NCBI GenBank assembly: GCA_016931415.1
Contig: JAFGEW010000112.1
Span: 1 to 64,000, forward strand
DNA: 64,000 nt
Direction: 5' to 3'
Origin: Verrucomicrobiota bacterium
Lineage (GTDB): Bacteria; Auribacterota; JABMQX01; JAFGEW01
The stretch's first letter is position 1. Every line of letters starts with the position of its first letter. The notes below the pieces were generated by a model, which worked only from the letters and a program-made list of their open reading frames with translations, was not told where the DNA came from and made no database searches. Below are positions 17,803-28,061 of the stretch, piece by piece. The translations under genes were made by a program, and so were the position numbers.

Positions 17803-20800
17803 GTGCGGACGATCAGGTTCTCGCTCGCGCTCGTTGCCGCGGTCGTTGCCATCGTCATTGCCGTCCACATCCTTCGGAGGGATACGGCGCGCGATGAGAC
17901 GCCGTCGCCGCCTGGCACCACCGAGCCACGCGTGGCGAATGCGCAAGCGGTCGAATCGCACTTGCCCGAGACGGACGCAACCTCCGAATGGGGACCACTC
18001 GGCCCCTCATGGCCCTTCATGGACTTGAGGACCTCGCTCATCGAGGACTCCGCGGTCGAGGAAGTCAAGCCGGCGGTAACGGGCATCGTAAGACGCGCCG
18101 ACACAGGCGCTCCCGTTGAGGGCGCCATCGTTTTCTGCACCTCGCACGACATCGGCGTGCGCACGGGGGGCGACGGCCGGTACTGCCTCTCCGATGTCGG
18201 CATTGGCAGCCATGAGTTAGTCGCCTACGCACCCGGTCTCGCGACGGCGGAGTCCGCCGCGCTGATTCTGAGGGCCCGAATCACCTTGAAGCTTGATCTC
18301 GTGCTCGAACCCTCCAAGGGTCTGGAAGGGCAGGTCGTTGATGTCGAGACCGGCGCGCCCGTTGCCGGCGCCATCGCCATGGCGGCTCCCTACGACGAAG
18401 GGCACGCGCCGGACCTGATGGGCATCGTGCCCGAATCCGTTCTGGCCGATGCGGAATCCAAGCCCGAACAGCTCGTCATGTACTGCCGCGACCATCCCTT
18501 CCTGGCACTCACGGATGTAGATGGCCGCTTCGCGATGCCGGTGGTGCCGCGCGCGCCGGCCGTTCTCGTCGTGCGCGCGCGCGACCATCTCGTCAACCGG
18601 GTTGGCCTCAACGCGGCCGAGCTCAAGGCACCGCTGCGCGTCGAACTGGGGTGGGGGCGGGTGATTGCCGGGCGCGTGCTCTCCTCCGACGGTGAGCCGA
18701 TCGCGGGCGCGACGGTGACGTGCAGGACGGCATCCGCGAACGACTTCCCGGGGAGCAATCGGGCGCCGATCTGGCTCGGGGGAGACAGAGCGGTCACGGA
18801 AACCGACCAGGCGGGGCGTTTCTCATTCAGCGGTCTCGCGCCGAATGTGTACCGGCTCGGTGTGGAACACGCCGAATACGCCGGTGTCCGGGTCAGCTCC
18901 CTGGACCTAGAGACCGACGAGAAGATCGCCGACGTGACCGTCCGGCTCGAGCCCGGCGGATGGATCGCGGGCAGGGTGGCCAACGATCGCGGCGCGCCGG
19001 TGAGGAACGAGAGCGTCGAGTTCACCAAGCCGTCGGCACGAGACGATGCGCAATCTGCGGATGACGGTGACTACGACGAGGACTACGACGCCTTCTTCTT
19101 CATGGACAAGGAGGAGCTACCTCGGCGTTGGGCGACCACCGGGCAGGACGGTACCTACACTTCGCCCCCTCTCGCACCTGGCGACTACATCGTTGCGCTC
19201 CATGCTCCCTGGCTCGAGCATGGCCCCTCGAGGACCGTCACCGTGACGGCCGGTCACACGGTCGTCGACGTCGACTTGGTTACCCCAACAGGTTCCGGCA
19301 TCACGGGCCGCGTCGTTGACCAGGACGGTGCACCCGTCGAAGCTGCGACTATCCTTGTCACACGAGGCCGACGGTTGGAGGGCCGAGCGTGCACCGAGGC
19401 TGACGGCGCGTTTGTTTTCGCGGACCTGGAGGCCGGCGACCACGATATCCGCGTCCATGCCGCAGGCTTCCCGAGGTACCAGCGCGCCCACACAGTGCCC
19501 GCGTCCGATGTTGAAATCGTCCTCAGCCGAGGCGGGCGGATCTCCGGCTGCGTCATTGACACGAACACGCAGAAGCCCGTCGAAAAGTACGACGTGTGGA
19601 CGCACACGGATGCGGACAGGGGCAACACGTTCGAGTCGGGCTCGGTCGAGCGCCTGACAACGGAGGACTGGGACGGCGATCTGCATCCCGAAGGCCGCTT
19701 CGATGAGACGGGGCTTTCGCCGGGCAGGTATTCCGTCGTGGTCTCGAGCGGCCCCTACAAAACGGCTATAGTTGGCGACGTGCGCGTAGAGGACGGCAGA
19801 GACCCAGAAGATCTGCTCATCGAGCTTGTCCCCGCGACGACTGTCACGTTGCGCGTGGTCTCCGCTGCCGACGGCACCTCGGTCGAGGATGCGATTGTTA
19901 CCGCGAAGCCTCGTGCGGCCTCGAGCCTCTTCCCCTATGGCGGGACCGAGGACCGGTTCGGCTACGCCACGCCCACGACGGGTCCCGACGGCGCCTGCAC
20001 GCTGCTCGGCATGGTCGCCGGGCGCCACGAGCTTGTCGTGTCGCACCAAGCCTACGCGCCCAAGACCGTCCGCTTCGACATCGCGGAGGGCGAGCTGAGG
20101 CGCGAGATTGACGTTGCGCTCGATGAGGGGCTGACGCTTCGGGGTCGCGTCGTCGCCAAGCCCGACGGAGTACCCGTCGAAGGTGCGACCGTCTTCCTCG
20201 ATGCCGACGACAGCGTGCGTCTGACCTATGACGAGAGTCGCGGGCCGTCCGCCGAGACAGACGAGGACGGCGGCTTCACTCTCGAGCGCATCATCCCCGG
20301 GGCGTACACGCTGTGCGCCGACCACGACGCGCATGGGCCGTATCGCGCCGACATCGACCTTACGGTGGCCCCTCTCGCCGATGTGCTCATCGAGCTTGGC
20401 GCCGGCGGGCGCGTCATTGGCACTGTCAAGACCGTCGACGGGCTCCTGGCGCAGGGCGTCGCAATAAGGGTTACGAACCTGGCGCGACCACACGCCGATG
20501 CCGACGAGACCCTCACGGACCCGACCGGCGCCTACAAGATCGCACATCTCGCACCGGGACCGTACGCGGTCGAGCTCAGCCGACCACACGGTGGCAACGT
20601 CGTCGATTCCGTCTTTGTCGCCGACGAGTACCACGGGGGCACGCGCGAAGCGCTACGTGCGGTGGTGACGGAAGGCGAGGCCGCCCGCGTTGACTTCGTC
20701 GTCGGCGGAGGCGCCGCCGTCTATGGGGCGATCACGCTCGATGGCGAGCCAGTCGACACAGCCGCCGTTGACCTCCGGCCGGCCAATCACCTGTGCACAC

Positions 20801-21849
20801 CCGTTGAAGGCACGTGGGGCTGGACTGGCCGCTGCGATCTGGAGGGCGAGTATCGTTTCGAAGGTTTGAAGCCGGGACGCTATGCGCTCAGTGTGTTCTT
20901 CCTCGATCGGCAGTCCGACTCCCTGCGCAGATCTCAGAAGGAGTTCGAGATCGGGACGGAAGGTGTCCGGCTGGACTTCGAGTTTGATGCCTGCCTCGTT
21001 TCCGGCAAGATCCTCGATAGCGCCGGGAACCCGATAGTCCAAGCAGGCGTCGCCTTGTTGCCGGACTCTGGCACGACGAAGCGGACCGCCGCACTCCATG
21101 CTGCAACTCGCATGTCCGGCTTCACCCGGGCGGACGAAAACGGGGCATTCCAGTTCTCCAACATCGAACCGGGCACTTACCGTCTCGTCGCGACGGCCGA
21201 CGGGTACGCCCCGTCGTTTCAGTCAATCGAGAAGCTTCCCGACCGCGACGTCGAGAGCCTCGTTGCCTCTCTCGAGAAGGAGTGCGTTATCACCGGGCGA
21301 ATCGTGACGCCGAACGGCACCTCGCCCGCGGGCATCGTGCTCACGATCATGGACGCCGACGGCCGTGCCTGGAGCGGGAACAACGTGCACGTGAACCCGC
21401 ACACGGGAGAGTTCAGCATCAAGGGGCTTGCCCCAGGCCGTTTCACGATGGTAGCCAACGCCAAAGGCTACGCGCCCGCGCGCGAGAACGTTTTTGTCAC
21501 GTCCCGCGATCAGACTTCCACGGTCGAGTTCCACCTCACCAAGGGCCGCGCTCTCACCGTCAGCACCGTTGACGCCTCCGGCTCGCCCGTCTTCGGTGCC
21601 ACGGCCTTCGTAGACGACGGCGGCGACCCCCTCATAACCGCATACAGCGTGCTCCGCATGGCCGAGTGGTACCCCGAGCACCTTGTGGCGGGCACCGACG
21701 AGAACGGTATTCTTGTTCTGCCCCACCTCCCCGACGGCGCCTACACCGTCCACGTCCAGTGCGACGGCCACGAGGACGCCAGCGTCCCGGTAAGCATCGC
21801 CGGGCAGGACGCCGAAGTCACGGTCACATTGAAGCCATGGAGCGAGTAG
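17803..21849 (+). CDS. Membrane-anchored giant with about 13 carboxypeptidase-regulatory-like repeats
   Basis: 1348 residues from a GTG at 17803 with GGAGG 7 bases upstream; the frame extends further upstream without a ribosome-binding site. A single N-terminal helix (FSLALVAAVVAIVIAVHIL, no lipobox) suggests an inner-membrane signal anchor with a periplasmic body. The body is about 13 repeats of roughly 80-115 residues with the transthyretin-like pattern I-x-G-R-V-[VL] ... G-x-P-V-x-G-A-x-V ... T-D-x-x-G-x-F ... L-x-P-G-x-Y-x-L. Such folds bind proteins or glycans or act as stalks; no catalytic domain is present. The last repeat ends GAYTVHVQCDGHEDASVPVS, a motif shared with the two paralogues that follow. 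First of a three-gene tandem set, 12 bases from the next. Confidence 0.85.
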   Translation: MRTIRFSLALVAAVVAIVIAVHILRRDTARDETPSPPGTTEPRVANAQAVESHLPETDATSEWGPLGPSWPFMDLRTSLIEDSAVEEVKPAVTGIVRRADTGAPVEGAIVFCTSHDIGVRTGGDGRYCLSDVGIGSHELVAYAPGLATAESAALILRARITLKLDLVLEPSKGLEGQVVDVETGAPVAGAIAMAAPYDEGHAPDLMGIVPESVLADAESKPEQLVMYCRDHPFLALTDVDGRFAMPVVPRAPAVLVVRARDHLVNRVGLNAAELKAPLRVELGWGRVIAGRVLSSDGEPIAGATVTCRTASANDFPGSNRAPIWLGGDRAVTETDQAGRFSFSGLAPNVYRLGVEHAEYAGVRVSSLDLETDEKIADVTVRLEPGGWIAGRVANDRGAPVRNESVEFTKPSARDDAQSADDGDYDEDYDAFFFMDKEELPRRWATTGQDGTYTSPPLAPGDYIVALHAPWLEHGPSRTVTVTAGHTVVDVDLVTPTGSGITGRVVDQDGAPVEAATILVTRGRRLEGRACTEADGAFVFADLEAGDHDIRVHAAGFPRYQRAHTVPASDVEIVLSRGGRISGCVIDTNTQKPVEKYDVWTHTDADRGNTFESGSVERLTTEDWDGDLHPEGRFDETGLSPGRYSVVVSSGPYKTAIVGDVRVEDGRDPEDLLIELVPATTVTLRVVSAADGTSVEDAIVTAKPRAASSLFPYGGTEDRFGYATPTTGPDGACTLLGMVAGRHELVVSHQAYAPKTVRFDIAEGELRREIDVALDEGLTLRGRVVAKPDGVPVEGATVFLDADDSVRLTYDESRGPSAETDEDGGFTLERIIPGAYTLCADHDAHGPYRADIDLTVAPLADVLIELGAGGRVIGTVKTVDGLLAQGVAIRVTNLARPHADADETLTDPTGAYKIAHLAPGPYAVELSRPHGGNVVDSVFVADEYHGGTREALRAVVTEGEAARVDFVVGGGAAVYGAITLDGEPVDTAAVDLRPANHLCTPVEGTWGWTGRCDLEGEYRFEGLKPGRYALSVFFLDRQSDSLRRSQKEFEIGTEGVRLDFEFDACLVSGKILDSAGNPIVQAGVALLPDSGTTKRTAALHAATRMSGFTRADENGAFQFSNIEPGTYRLVATADGYAPSFQSIEKLPDRDVESLVASLEKECVITGRIVTPNGTSPAGIVLTIMDADGRAWSGNNVHVNPHTGEFSIKGLAPGRFTMVANAKGYAPARENVFVTSRDQTSTVEFHLTKGRALTVSTVDASGSPVFGATAFVDDGGDPLITAYSVLRMAEWYPEHLVAGTDENGILVLPHLPDGAYTVHVQCDGHEDASVPVSIAGQDAEVTVTLKPWSE

Positions 21850-21861
21850 GAGAGCACAGCC

Positions 21862-24606
21862 ATGAAACCGGTGCACACGTGGGCGGCAATCGCGGCGGCC
21901 GCCGTGGTTGCCGTTGCGTGCCTTCTCATGCTTCGGTTTGCCTCAGATGATGAGGGAGCGAAGCCCAAGGGCGTCAAGTCGTTCACCCCGGATGTGGAGC
22001 CGCCCGAGCCGAAGACTATCGCCAAGCGCCCTGGTCTGGACGCGCCCATCGTCGAAGAGACGGCCACGGACGCGCCGCAGGATGCGGATGCCTCGCGATC
22101 GCATAATGCCGCCGTGAGCGGCCGCGTGGTCGATGCTGACGGCAACCCCGTCGCCCGGGCCGGTGTGCTTCTCGCGAACGACGGAATGACTAGCTCGGTC
22201 TGCACCGACAAGGCAGGAGCCTTCTCTGTTTCCAGTCTGTGTGAAGGGACTTTTGCGGTCACTGCCGACGCGAGAGACTTTGTCACGTACGAGGGCCTTG
22301 TCGAAGTCCCATCGGACAACGTGCTGATTGTGCTCGATCGGGGCTGTTGGATTACCGGCCGCGTTATCGATAAGGAGACGCGCGAACCGGTCGAGTCGTT
22401 CCGGCTGTCGATTACCCCCCAGCTTCCCGCGGAGGGTTTTGCACGCATAGGCTGGGAGGGGAGGAGGAAGCTCCGCGACGAGGTTGGCTCTGCTTTCAGC
22501 ATGGGCATCTATCCTGACGGGCGGTTCGCACACGCGGGCTTCAGACCGTGGACGTTCACGCTCAGCATCGAGAGCGACGATTACCTGCCGGCGGAGATCA
22601 CCGAGATTGGACTGAAGGAAGGGGTCGAACTCGAGGAGATCGTTGTCGAGCTCGATCGCGGCGCGGAAGTCGAGGTTGTGGTGACCGCCGCGAGCGACGG
22701 CTCGCTTGTTGCAGGCGCAAGGGTGATTCTCGACAACTACAGACCGCGCGTGATGGACGATCCTCCGGATTTCCCGACCACGAATGCCGACGGCGTCTGC
22801 CGGCTCAAATCGCTGATGCCGCGAGACTATTCATGCCGCATCGAGCACGAGCACTATCAGTACACCGAGGTCAACTTCGACCTAGCGCCCGGCGAAATGC
22901 ACAAAACCGTTGCCGTCGCCCTTGAAGCCGGGCTGAGCGTGCATGGGGTCATTGTGTCGAAGAGCGACGGCCTGCCTATCGAGGGCGCGTCTGTTCATCT
23001 CGACGGGCCGCGGACATGCCGGGCCACCACCGACGAAATGGGGCGCTTTGCATTGGACGTGGTCGATCCGGGGCGTTACCGCTTTCTCGTCGAAGCCGAG
23101 GGCTTTGCCCCACACCGAGAGATGATCCAACTCGACGTCGCGCCGGGCGGTGGGTTGTATGTCGAGCTGGGCCGCGGCGGCGCGATCGCCGGCACCGTGC
23201 TCGCCGCGGACGGCGCCCCCATCGAGGGCGCCGCTGTGCAGGTCTGCACGGCGATCCTCGATAGGCCTTGGACCTACGGCAACTCGACGGACGCCGAGGG
23301 TGCTTTCCGTATCGATATGCTTCCACCCGAAGCGTATCGGGTCGTTGTTACACAAAAGCGATCCGTCCGGTCCATACTCTCCCAGCGAGTCGTGGTGCGC
23401 GAAGGCGAGGTGACTCGCGCCGATTTCGTGCTTGGGGCAGGCGCCGCCGTCTTCGGCCGCATTACCCGCGGCGAGAAACCGGTGTTCGTTGATGTTAAGG
23501 TTTCCCCTGTCTATAGCGCACTGTTGTACACCGACAGCGTCGCACATTGGACGCGTGCCAACAGGCAGGGGTATCGGGTCGAGGGCCTGGGTCCCGGGCA
23601 GTACGTCCTTTTCGTGGATTTCGAGGAGCACACAGAGAAGAGCGTTTCCTACGAGTTCTCAATTGCCGATACGGACGTCGAACTCAACGTCGATCTCGAT
23701 GCCGATGCCATCGCCGGTGTCGTGCAACGCGAGGACGGCTCGCCATGCGAGATGGCTTCTGTTGAGCTTGTTCCGCGGTTTGCCGACACCGACCGTATCA
23801 CGACCATCAACACTATTGGAACCAGGACGCGGGGGTTCTTCTGGACTGACCAGAATGGCGCCTTCCGGATCACGGGCGTTGCACCGGGCCGGTATTGCCT
23901 CTCTGTTGATCCGCCTTGGAGGCCTTTCGATTTCGACACACGCGCGTTCGAAAGCGAGCCCTTCGCCACCGCCGTTGTCGACCTGACCAAAGAGGACGGT
24001 CGCGACATCACTGATCTCGTCGTGACGCTTCGCGACATCGTGGAGGTCGAGGGCCGCCTCACGACGGACAATGGTGTTCTGCCGAACCGCGTCACGCTCA
24101 TGATCTCCGACGACGCGGGTCGCTTCCTCACCGAAGGCGGCGGCTCCGTCGAGTCGCAAACGGGCCGGTTCCCCGTCGGGCGGCTTGCGCCAGGTGACTA
24201 CTCGATCCTGGCCAACGCCCCCGGCTACGGACTCGCGCGCGCCAACCTCCACGTCGCGGCGGAGGGCAACACCCGTTTTGACCTCGCCTTGACCCAGGCG
24301 CACAACCTCGTCGTGAGCGTCGCCGACGCCACCGGCAGCCCCGTTCCCGGCGCCAACGTCATCCTCGACCTCGACGCCGACGTCCGCATAACGGCTTCCA
24401 CCTACGACACGCAATTCTACGCCGACTTCGACAAGGCGGAATTCCTTGCCTCCGACGCCGCCGGCCGGAAAGCCTTTCGCGCCATCGGCGATGGCGCCTA
24501 CACCCTCCGCGTCCGCTGCGATGGCTACGAAGACGCCAGTGTGCCCGTCACCATCGCTGGACAAGATGCGCAGGCAACGGTAACGTTGAAGCCGCGAACG
24601 GAGTAG
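21862..24606 (+). CDS. Membrane-anchored carboxypeptidase-regulatory-like repeat protein, about 9 repeats
   Basis: 914 residues from the ATG at 21862 (GGAG about 10 bases upstream). The N-terminal anchor MKPVHTWAAIAAAAVVAVAC resembles that of the next paralogue. About nine transthyretin-like beta-sandwich repeats follow, the first opening AAVSGRVVDADGNPVARAGV and the last closing GAYTLRVRCDGYEDASVPVT. The order of the final five repeats parallels the other two paralogues (for example AAVFGRI after a DFVLGAG end, then DAIAGVV), whereas the N-terminal repeat number differs. Probably co-transcribed with its neighbours. Function unknown; a periplasmic structural or binding role is inferred from the fold alone. 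Confidence 0.85.
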   Translation: MKPVHTWAAIAAAAVVAVACLLMLRFASDDEGAKPKGVKSFTPDVEPPEPKTIAKRPGLDAPIVEETATDAPQDADASRSHNAAVSGRVVDADGNPVARAGVLLANDGMTSSVCTDKAGAFSVSSLCEGTFAVTADARDFVTYEGLVEVPSDNVLIVLDRGCWITGRVIDKETREPVESFRLSITPQLPAEGFARIGWEGRRKLRDEVGSAFSMGIYPDGRFAHAGFRPWTFTLSIESDDYLPAEITEIGLKEGVELEEIVVELDRGAEVEVVVTAASDGSLVAGARVILDNYRPRVMDDPPDFPTTNADGVCRLKSLMPRDYSCRIEHEHYQYTEVNFDLAPGEMHKTVAVALEAGLSVHGVIVSKSDGLPIEGASVHLDGPRTCRATTDEMGRFALDVVDPGRYRFLVEAEGFAPHREMIQLDVAPGGGLYVELGRGGAIAGTVLAADGAPIEGAAVQVCTAILDRPWTYGNSTDAEGAFRIDMLPPEAYRVVVTQKRSVRSILSQRVVVREGEVTRADFVLGAGAAVFGRITRGEKPVFVDVKVSPVYSALLYTDSVAHWTRANRQGYRVEGLGPGQYVLFVDFEEHTEKSVSYEFSIADTDVELNVDLDADAIAGVVQREDGSPCEMASVELVPRFADTDRITTINTIGTRTRGFFWTDQNGAFRITGVAPGRYCLSVDPPWRPFDFDTRAFESEPFATAVVDLTKEDGRDITDLVVTLRDIVEVEGRLTTDNGVLPNRVTLMISDDAGRFLTEGGGSVESQTGRFPVGRLAPGDYSILANAPGYGLARANLHVAAEGNTRFDLALTQAHNLVVSVADATGSPVPGANVILDLDADVRITASTYDTQFYADFDKAEFLASDAAGRKAFRAIGDGAYTLRVRCDGYEDASVPVTIAGQDAQATVTLKPRTE

Positions 24607-24615
24607 GGGAACGCC

Positions 24616-27600
24616 ATGGTGAAGCCGGCACGCACATGGCTTGCGGTTCTGCTCGTTGCCGTGGTCCTCGTCTGTCTCCTCGTCCTGCGCTTTGCGCTGA
24701 TGTGCGACGACGCGGCACGCGACCATGCCCGCTCGCCCGCCACGCACACCCGCAAGCCGCACACTTCACCTCAGCCGGAACAGCCTGCCGAGCGCGACAC
24801 GGCAAGCAGAGCGCCGACCGCCTGCGGCGACGCCGTAGCCTCGCCCGAGCAGGCGGACGAGGAGCCTGTCATCCGGGTGCTTGTGCTCTCGCCCGAGGGA
24901 ACACCGGTCAAGGGCACCCAGGTTGGCGTGTCCAGCAGGACAGATCCGTGGGGCCGCACCGGGAGCGACGGCCGATGCACGATCACGGCCGGTCCTGGGC
25001 ACGACGGGACGCTGGGCCCTGAGTGGACGGGCTACCCTGCTGAACATGGTTCCGGAGGCATGGTCAGAACGACTCAGTTCTATATCACCGCGTCACATCC
25101 TGACTATGCCTACACCAGGTCGGGCCCCTACAGCCGGTCCGAGCCGCCTGACGAGGTGACGATTACGATGCTTCGTGGCGGGCGGATCGTTGGAGTCGTC
25201 GTTGACGAGGCGGGGCACCCGATAGGCGGGATCCATATCATCGTCACGGTCGACGCAGAAGACGCAGGCGAATCGCTGGACGTATTGGAGCGACAGACGC
25301 CAGGATTCCTTTGGGCCGACCCGGACGGTTCGTTCACGTCGCCAACGCTTCTTCCTGCAACGTACCTGGTGGTCGCCGATACGACCTACGAGCCGTACGG
25401 CTCCGGCCGGGGCGAGCAGATTGCCGAAGTCGCGCCGTGTGAGGCCGTCAAGGTCCGAGTCGGGGCCGACGAGACCACCCAGAACGTCGAGCTCGTGGTC
25501 GCCGGGGGGTACACCGTCTCGGGCTGTGTGCTCGATCTGGACGAGAAACCGGTCCAGGGCGCGCGCGTCAGTTGCCGCGATCCCTCCCGCTCCGTGTTGA
25601 CCGCCGAGGGCGGCTCGTTCGTGCTCCGCGCCCTGCCGTCGGGCGAAGTCAAGGGCTGTGCCTGGGCCGATGGGTGCCTGCGCAGGGACCTCAGCTACGA
25701 GCCGCCACAAGCGGACCTTGTGATCCATCTTCTCCCGGCGCCACGGATCGCTGGGCGCGTCGTCGACAAAGCCACCGGCCAGCCGATCGAGCATTTCTGC
25801 GTTGCGCTGCAGTCGGCATCGCGTGCAAGCCGTTACGTCGAGCGAGATGTCTATGATGATGTCTTCATGAAGGGGTTCGATTCGCCCGACGGCCGGTTCG
25901 AGCTCTGCCTGGATCGCCCTGACAGTCGCACCATCTACGTCAGCGCCCCGGGCTACGCGACCTACTGCGCAGAAGTAGTCCAACCCCGAGACACGCTCGA
26001 ACCCGACGAGCTCCTCGTGAAGCTGGTCTCCGGCGCGGCCCTCACGGTCTCGGTCAACTCGGCCGTTGACGGCTCACCGATAGCGGGCGCGTCTATCTCT
26101 CACCCCGCCTTCGACGTGACCACCGTCGACGAGCGCGTAGACCTTGATCGCCAGTGCGTCGAGACGGGCGAGGATGGCCGTTGCTTCCTCGAACGTATCC
26201 CGCCCGGCCGTTACCGTCTTACCGTCTATCATTCCGAGTACGAGAGCCGGTCGCAGGACGTCGAGGTCTTGGAGGATATGACCGAGGTTGCCGCGCAGTT
26301 CACGCTTGGCGACACATTCACGCTCCGCGGCCGCGTCGTAACCGATAGGGGCGCAGCGCCTGTTCCCGGAGTCCGAGTGCGGGCGTTTGCGGGTGGGGCC
26401 GACCCCTGCTGGCAGGAGCCTGTCGCCCAAGCCTTCACAGACGAGAGCGGGTGCTTCGAGATACCAGGCTTGAGCCAGCAGTCCTGCGAGCTGCAAGCCG
26501 ACTGCGATGACTCCGCCACCGTCCCGGTGTCTGTTGACCTTCCCCAAGCGCTCGGAAGCGAGACTGTTATCGAGATCACATCGACCGGCCGTGTGATCGG
26601 CTCCGTCAAGACCCGCGGCGGGCAACCGGTCAGAAACGCCTCGGTAATGTACTGGCCGTCCGGTCATGCAGGAAGGGTCGAGAACATTGGCGCCGATGGG
26701 CAGTACTCGGTTTCTCAGATCCCGGCGGGGCCATGCTTGATCTTGATAGAGTTCCACTCCCAACGGCTGCGGTCTGCGATGGCAAGATCAGTCGTTGTCC
26801 CTCCAGCCGACGAGATTCGTGTCGACTTCGTTCTTGGCAGCGCGTCGGTTCTGGGAGAGGTGTCTCGCGGCGGCGAGCTGGCTTGTGGCGGCAGAGTCCT
26901 GGCCAATCCCAAGACGGGCGCGTTCCAGACGGTGGCGGGTTACGTAGCTGCCCACATCGATCGTTCAGGCCGCTATTGCCTGGAGAACGTGGCGCCAGGC
27001 ACGTATTCCCTCGAGGTCACGGCGTCTTTCCCGTCGAACCCGCGGTTCGAGGCGCACGCTGCGAGCGAGGTGACTGTGGCCGATGCGGACGTACCGTTCG
27101 ACGTGAACATCGGGAATGCCGGCCGCGTTGCTGGCGCCGTGAAGCTCCACAACGGCTGGCCGGCGAGCGAAGCCCGCGTGCGCCTTGTTCCGCGTATCGC
27201 GGACGGCGAGCGCTTCGCACGTCTCGAGCAGGCATACGCCGGCGGCAACGCAGAGACCAGGACGGACGACGACGGCGTGTTCGAGCTTCCCCACATCCCG
27301 CCGGGCCAGTACACGCTGACGGTGACCAGACCCGGCTACGCTGTGACCACTGTCCCCATCGACAGAGCCGATGAACGCGACCTGACCGGCCTTGATATCG
27401 TGCTCCAGCCGGAGGCAAGAGTCCTTGCCCAGCTCGACGTTGCAGACGGCGAGTTGCCTCGACGAGTCGCCGTCTCCGTATGCGATCCGTCCAGCCGCTT
27501 GCTCGCCGTCCATGATGATGTGCTTATCCGGAGCGACGGTACGTTCGAAATACCGAACGTGCCTCCCGGCTCGTACCTTCTCAGCGTCACCGCCGATGGC

Positions 27601-27948
27601 TACGCCCCGAGCCAGAAGGCGGTCGACGCTCCAACCGGAGATCGCATCCGCGTAACCCTCTATCGAGGACAGACCGCCTCGGTCACCGTGCGCGACCGGT
27701 CCGGCAGCGCGATTCCGCTGGCCGTCGTCGTCCTCGACGCAGGTGGCGACCTGCATTACGCGGCGCAGCTCATCCGCTCCCACGGCCTTGCCCGGACCGA
27801 CGAGATCGGCAGCGCCCAGATCACCCACGTCGCCGACGGCGCCTACACCGTCCACGTCCAGTGCGACGGCTTCGCTGACGCCGCTGTGCCGGTGACCATC
27901 GCCGGGCAGGACGCGGCGGTGACGGTGGTGCTGGAGCGCGCGGAGTAG
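24616..27948 (+). CDS. Membrane-anchored carboxypeptidase-regulatory-like repeat protein, about 11 repeats
   Basis: 1110 residues from the ATG at 24616, ten bases after the previous stop, with AGGGGAACG upstream. The anchor is MVKPARTWLAVLLVAVVLVC. A Pro/Ser/Thr-rich linker leads to about 11 repeats; the first is diverged and long, later ones are typical (RIAGRVVDKATGQPIEHFCV, FTLRGRVVTDRGAAPVPGV). The C-terminus repeats the shared motif GAYTVHVQCDGFADAAVPVT. The gene is followed by a single co-directional gene and then by a short degenerate copy of its own 3' end, suggesting insertion of that gene. Confidence 0.85.
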   Translation: MVKPARTWLAVLLVAVVLVCLLVLRFALMCDDAARDHARSPATHTRKPHTSPQPEQPAERDTASRAPTACGDAVASPEQADEEPVIRVLVLSPEGTPVKGTQVGVSSRTDPWGRTGSDGRCTITAGPGHDGTLGPEWTGYPAEHGSGGMVRTTQFYITASHPDYAYTRSGPYSRSEPPDEVTITMLRGGRIVGVVVDEAGHPIGGIHIIVTVDAEDAGESLDVLERQTPGFLWADPDGSFTSPTLLPATYLVVADTTYEPYGSGRGEQIAEVAPCEAVKVRVGADETTQNVELVVAGGYTVSGCVLDLDEKPVQGARVSCRDPSRSVLTAEGGSFVLRALPSGEVKGCAWADGCLRRDLSYEPPQADLVIHLLPAPRIAGRVVDKATGQPIEHFCVALQSASRASRYVERDVYDDVFMKGFDSPDGRFELCLDRPDSRTIYVSAPGYATYCAEVVQPRDTLEPDELLVKLVSGAALTVSVNSAVDGSPIAGASISHPAFDVTTVDERVDLDRQCVETGEDGRCFLERIPPGRYRLTVYHSEYESRSQDVEVLEDMTEVAAQFTLGDTFTLRGRVVTDRGAAPVPGVRVRAFAGGADPCWQEPVAQAFTDESGCFEIPGLSQQSCELQADCDDSATVPVSVDLPQALGSETVIEITSTGRVIGSVKTRGGQPVRNASVMYWPSGHAGRVENIGADGQYSVSQIPAGPCLILIEFHSQRLRSAMARSVVVPPADEIRVDFVLGSASVLGEVSRGGELACGGRVLANPKTGAFQTVAGYVAAHIDRSGRYCLENVAPGTYSLEVTASFPSNPRFEAHAASEVTVADADVPFDVNIGNAGRVAGAVKLHNGWPASEARVRLVPRIADGERFARLEQAYAGGNAETRTDDDGVFELPHIPPGQYTLTVTRPGYAVTTVPIDRADERDLTGLDIVLQPEARVLAQLDVADGELPRRVAVSVCDPSSRLLAVHDDVLIRSDGTFEIPNVPPGSYLLSVTADGYAPSQKAVDAPTGDRIRVTLYRGQTASVTVRDRSGSAIPLAVVVLDAGGDLHYAAQLIRSHGLARTDEIGSAQITHVADGAYTVHVQCDGFADAAVPVTIAGQDAAVTVVLERAE

Positions 27949-28061
27949 GGGCGTGCAGTGCGGGGCGCCGGCGCGTTACATTGGCGTTACGTTCGGTTCG
28001 CGTCATTCGGGCGTAGTATGAGGGTGTGAGCATGGACGCGTGACGTGGGAGGCCCGATGTC

